DNA of 64,000 nt from Pelecanus crispus (lineage: Eukaryota > Chordata > Aves > Pelecaniformes > Pelecanidae), in NCBI RefSeq assembly GCF_030463565.1, contig NC_134652.1:20313397-20377396 (forward strand), in the 5' to 3' direction. The notes under the pieces were generated by a model, which saw only the letters and a list, made by a program, of their open reading frames with translations, was not told where the DNA came from and ran no database searches. This document shows positions 59,801 through 64,000 of this stretch, piece after piece; within the stretch, counting starts at the first letter, position 1, and every line of letters begins with the position of its first letter. The position numbers and the translations under genes are program-made.

Positions 59801-62800
59801 TGGGTAACTACAAAGCCCCTTTAAGTGATTTATTTACAAAACTTCTGGAGCTCATTTAAATAGCTGACACAGTGGAAGTTGTCAAGCTGTCCGGAAAAAT
59901 GAACATGCGCAATACATGGGTGCTAAAGGCTGCTGCTGATTTATTACTATGTGAGCCTGTTCCTCTGACGTTTGTAGCTTACAAAACCTGCAAGCTCAGA
60001 GGTGGACTAGTCAGTTGAGCTTCCAGAAAGAGCAAATGCCTACCAGCTGCCTTCCCTTTTTCTATCCTAGCGATCTTCTCCACTAGTATTCTCTTTTCCT
60101 GGTAACCCCAAAACACCTCCCTTGAGCAGCCTCTGACAGCCTCCCCTTCTCCCTTAAGAAAACTGGCTGAGTACTGCCAGCTGCTTTGCCAGGTTTGCAG
60201 TGTTTTTTCATTTAGGCGGTCAGATGATCACGCCCTTGTGCCTGCATCAGTTGAGAACCCATAATATACTGCACACACGTGTCCTGCTGCAGAGGCTTAG
60301 CCCTCACAACCTGTCCTGGAAAACTGCGTCTGAGAAGGCAAGCGCTTGCCTCTGTCCCTTTTCCCCTCCTACTCAGCTCCATGCAGGCTGGCTTGCATTT
60401 CAGGTGTTTTCTCTCTAGGTCTTTCCCCCTGTGGGAGAGCCTCCTGTTACCTTCCCACCTGCGTCTCTAGAGCCCACTTGAGCCCAGCTCAAAGAAGCAG
60501 GAGAGAAGGCTTTCCCCTCCTGACTCCTAGCGTGGGGAGGTCTTGGTTTGGCTCGCTGTGCTCGCTGAAGTGACCTTAACTCACGCTGGACTCCTCTGCT
60601 GTGTAGTAAGTGTGTTTGCGGGTGGGGGGATAGCTCAAATGCTCCCATGTGTGGTTTCTTCCTTGGATGCAAAGCAAGTGCCGGCTCCTCTGGTGAGGAA
60701 GCGGAGCAGACTGACGATGTGCGAGGGGAAGGGTCTCTGGTGGGTCTGTGCCTGTTGGGTCAGCAGGGCCAGGCTGATGTAGAGCTGCAAGATGCAGCGT
60801 TTGAGGGTGTCAGAGTTTCTTGCCAGCTACAATTCCAGCGTGATCAGGCCCAACCCAAAGTTGGAGCCTCAAGAAAGTGAGTAATGGCTTAGTAGCTCTG
60901 CTACTAATGAGGTGAGGAAAGCAAAAGAATATTTAATTACTCGTTCTGTGGTGGTGTTTGTTTCTAGCTAGCGTCTTTCCTCTGTTCCCAGAGCCACGCC
61001 TCATCCTGGATTCAGCAGTGTTTGATGCTTCTTGTGACTTGCCTGTGGGGAATTGCTTTTCCAGTTTATGACATCTCCATTTCATATTACACAGCATGCA
61101 TGATTCCTAAGCCAGGAAGCTGAAGCAAAATCACTACCTTGCAACTGGCTGGCAGACAATTAGTCTACGTAGCAACACTCTTCTGCAAGTACCACGACTG
61201 ATAGTTTACTGTTTTATCTGCTTTCTAGCAAATCCCAGCGCTGTGTTTATAACCAAACCCCCCCCTCCCACCACTGTTAAACCTAGGCCCTAAGCCTAGT
61301 GTTCTGCATCCTTTTCATTCTGGAAATTAATTGCGTAGTTTAGCCCATATCCTAGATGCATGACTTCAACTTTGTTTTCCTCTCTTTTTGTGACTCAGAT
61401 TTGTATCTTGAGTAATGGAACCAATTTTTTTAGAAGAAGGAATTTCATTTCTGTCCACACTTGGCACAGCTAGCAGAAGAGCACTGTTCTTCTCTGAAAG
61501 CTATGGACAGATAACAAAAGAGCAGAGCATGTTATATGTGGAAAAGCACATGCACTCAGCCATATCAGCATAACAAGCCGATTCTCTGTTTTATTTCCTT
61601 TGCCTGTTGAGCTTCAGCTTACTGCTTCCCTGCTCTTCTCTCAGACCTCTCAGTCATAGGGTAATGAGATAAATTAGTGCTCATGTACTAGCGTCAGTAT
61701 AATTTCTAGAAGTTAACCATCCTGAGAGAGCCTAAAAATTTGCGGTTAGCACTATTTTGAATACTATTATTTATAATACAATTCTGAAACCCTCACCAAA
61801 CTCTAGGTGCCAGGAGCTCTACACACACAGAGGAAAAAGCTATCTCCCAGGAGGCTAGAGGCATAGTATGGACCTTCTGTATTCAGAAATGACTTATAGC
61901 ACCTGCTTCTTGCTGCCAAACTTTCTTCTGAGACCTAAGCATTCCCTGAGGATGAATTATGTTTCTAATCATTACCATTGAACAAAAACAAAATGAAGAA
62001 CAAAATCCATCAATATACATGTTCTTCATCCGCTGTGAGCTGATGTATTTTTCCCACTAGGTCTGAGAGTAAGAAATAAGAACTAAGCATATAACTGTAG
62101 GGAGTTTATAAGTCAAAAAATACGATGATAGCAGTGGAAAGTAAATAGATACTCTTTCCCTCCCAAGCATTTTAGCAGAAAAGTTCAATTGTATGCTTTA
62201 CCCTGCTATGCCAAACAGCTTTCTTGGTAACTGCACCTTCCTGCTAGCTTCAGTGAAGTTGTGAAGAAATCTATAACGTGCATTTTGTGACAGCTGTATT
62301 CACTTTGTTAGAAGAACTGAATAAAAACTTTCTCAATACAAGCATCTAAATTTGACTTGGCAGTAATTGGTCCTTTCGGACACCTGGAAAGCTGATGGGT
62401 GTGTGTTATCTACAAAGCACTCACAGCCGAACAAAGCAAGTAATGGGGCTTTATTTATTTCCCAGTGCAGTTATTACAAATCTTGATTATTTAATGTAGA
62501 TGTAGCACTTGTTAAGCTTCTAGCTGGCTGTGGCAAGGAGAGGAATTTAGAAGCTCGTTTTGCTTGTTGCAATACGCACGATCAAAGGTGTAAAATCCAG
62601 TGTTGTGTAAGGGTTTTGTAATAATTATGCTGTTACAGCTGTGTACTTACACTACTTCTGCCTTTCAGCGTAAAAATTCCTGACAGCAGCATAGAAAAAA
62701 CTTAATATAGGATCCAAAGCAAGGTTTGGACTCAAGTCACGCAAAGGTAAGTGGTGTTTACTCTACCTTTTCCAGTGCCCTCCAGGGAAGAACAGCATTT

Positions 62801-62989
62801 TCATTCCAGAATGAGAATGAGAATTCCAGAATGAGATTATTAGGAATGGATGTGTGGCACTTCTGGTGATTGTCCAGCAATATGTGAGGTAGCTCATGAT
62901 AGTGCATATATATCCATTTTAGATAGATATAAAAATATATAAAAATAATTTTAATATATATAAAAATAAAGCCCCCTTGCTTGTTTTGT

Positions 62990-63037
62990 TTGTGTGTATA
63001 TGTGTGTGTGTGTATATATATATATATAAAAAAAACC
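62990..63037. repeat. (TG)n/(TA)n compound microsatellite
   Basis: A TG-repeat with TATA interruptions passes into a TA repeat and then an A run. It is preceded at 62,920-62,970 by further AT-rich simple sequence. It is likely polymorphic. Confidence 0.95.
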
Positions 63038-64000
63038 CTGTGGTATATAAGCCATGGTGTAAGAAAGCTGGAGATGACAACAAACCAGAGTCGTGGCTGG
63101 TGGTTTGACAGGCAAACTTCTCCACAAAGGACTGAGAGGGAGCACTGATGGGGAGATGTGGGCATGCATGCTCAATCTCAGGAGCAACTTAAGGGTTTTT
63201 CCCCTAGTCAGGGTGTGCTGACAGAGAACAAGACAGCTGAATTGTGTGGTGGTGGTGATAGTGTGATTTTTTCACTCGTTTCAGAAGCAAACAACACTTA
63301 TGCAACTGCAGCATCTGTCAAGGTCTTCCAGTAATTTGTGGACTTGTAACACAACTCAGCAGAACTGGACAGGGCAGCAGAGGTCCCAAAGATATTAAGT
63401 CTCTCACATTTTATGAAAATCATTAGCTGGGCAGAGACAAGAGGTATTTACATAATTTTATTTACCCATTTACAAAGAGGCAGGGAGGAACCAACGCTGG
63501 TTAGCTCTGTGTGAAAGCAGTCTGCCAGCCCCTGCACAGATGTGCAGCTCCGGAGTAATTGCAGCCTGTACAGTCTGTTCTTTAGCTAAAGGCCAAGCAA
63601 GATACAAGTGTGATGTTGCAGTGGGTGTGTGTGGGAGGTGAGCTTTGGGGACGCAGGAGAGGACTGAGGATTTTGTGGGACAGTATAGAAAACCTGGAGG
63701 TAGCTGGAGATACTGCTGCATCAGGGAGGACCTGACAGAGGTTCTGTGGTTTTTGTGGTCATAGTGTGTAACTCATAAAGACAGTAATTCACAGGAAACA
63801 AGGATTTACAACTCACAGGCAATTTCTTTGATTTGAATTATGACCCTCTTTCTTTCGTTGAAAAGGGTGAAGATAAATGTGACAAAACTGGGGAGCCAAC
63901 TCCTGATTCAAACTGAACAGTTCTGCAGAAAAGACCTAATGATGAGCTCAGCAGTGTCATGCTTCTTCACAAGAAGGTGAACTCCAGAGCTGTGACTCCT

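Larger units (their letters stand above)
54960..64000. other. Intergenic region distal to CH25H; no gene recognised
   Basis: Nine kilobases of mostly AT-rich DNA. Open frames of 60-135 codons on both strands lack similarity I recognise, consistent start context or splice structure. The section 59,990-60,880 is more GC-rich, without coding features. In mammals the next gene in this direction is FAS; none of its exons was recognised here. Confidence 0.6.

Noticed and set aside
62758-63187. Minus-strand frames of 68-135 codons at the TG/TA microsatellite
   Set aside because: Much of the predicted protein is a translation of simple repeats (Tyr-Ile and Thr-His runs).
1-64000. CRISPR arrays, operons, tRNA or rRNA genes
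   Set aside because: No spaced direct repeats or structural RNA signatures were noticed, and the content is vertebrate nuclear DNA.

Overview
The window is vertebrate nuclear DNA and almost certainly from a bird. It holds CR1 LINEs with the avian 3' tail of repeated ATTCTATG, a solo LTR of the avian ERVL type, compact introns and intergenic spaces, and four protein genes in the order SLC16A12 (+) / IFIT5 (-) / LIPA (+) / CH25H (+). This is the avian counterpart of the human 10q23.31 block, with the same relative orientations: SLC16A12 and IFIT convergent, IFIT and LIPA divergent, LIPA and CH25H in tandem. The ERVL-like LTR suggests a neoavian bird rather than a galliform; that is an inference from memory of the repeat family.

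Layout. 1-2.5 kb: an old CR1 on the minus strand, cut by the window edge. 2.5-6.1 kb: nothing coding recognised. 6.1-15.7 kb: six coding exons of SLC16A12 (490 aa). 15.7-20.9 kb: downstream sequence with a short CR1 tail. 21.5-28.3 kb: IFIT5 (480 aa) on the minus strand. Almost all of its protein is in one exon, while the start codon and two further bases lie in a tiny first exon 5.4 kb upstream at 28,273-28,277. The intron between them carries an antisense 2.8-kb CR1. Just upstream of exon 1 are a TATA box and two perfect interferon-stimulated response elements. 28.5-32.3 kb: no gene recognised and no further IFIT copy. 32.3-33.6 kb: CpG island of LIPA. 33.3-45.9 kb: nine coding exons of LIPA (398 aa), with a complete solo LTR in intron 5 ending 23 nt before exon 6. 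45.9-47.6 kb: LIPA 3' UTR. 47.6-53.4 kb: intergenic, with a 12-bp GC-box minisatellite. 53.6-54.4 kb: single-exon CH25H (274 aa) behind a kappaB/ISRE-like composite site. 55-64 kb: AT-rich sequence without a recognisable gene.

How the genes relate. LIPA frees cholesterol from its esters in lysosomes. CH25H in the ER turns cholesterol into 25-hydroxycholesterol, an antiviral and immunoregulatory oxysterol. IFIT5 is an interferon-induced sensor of 5'-triphosphate RNA. SLC16A12 is a plasma-membrane creatine/monocarboxylate-family carrier and appears unrelated in function. No CRISPR array, operon, tRNA or rRNA gene is present. Exon borders were read by eye from GT/AG sites, reading-frame continuity and remembered human homologues; no alignment or transcript data were available.
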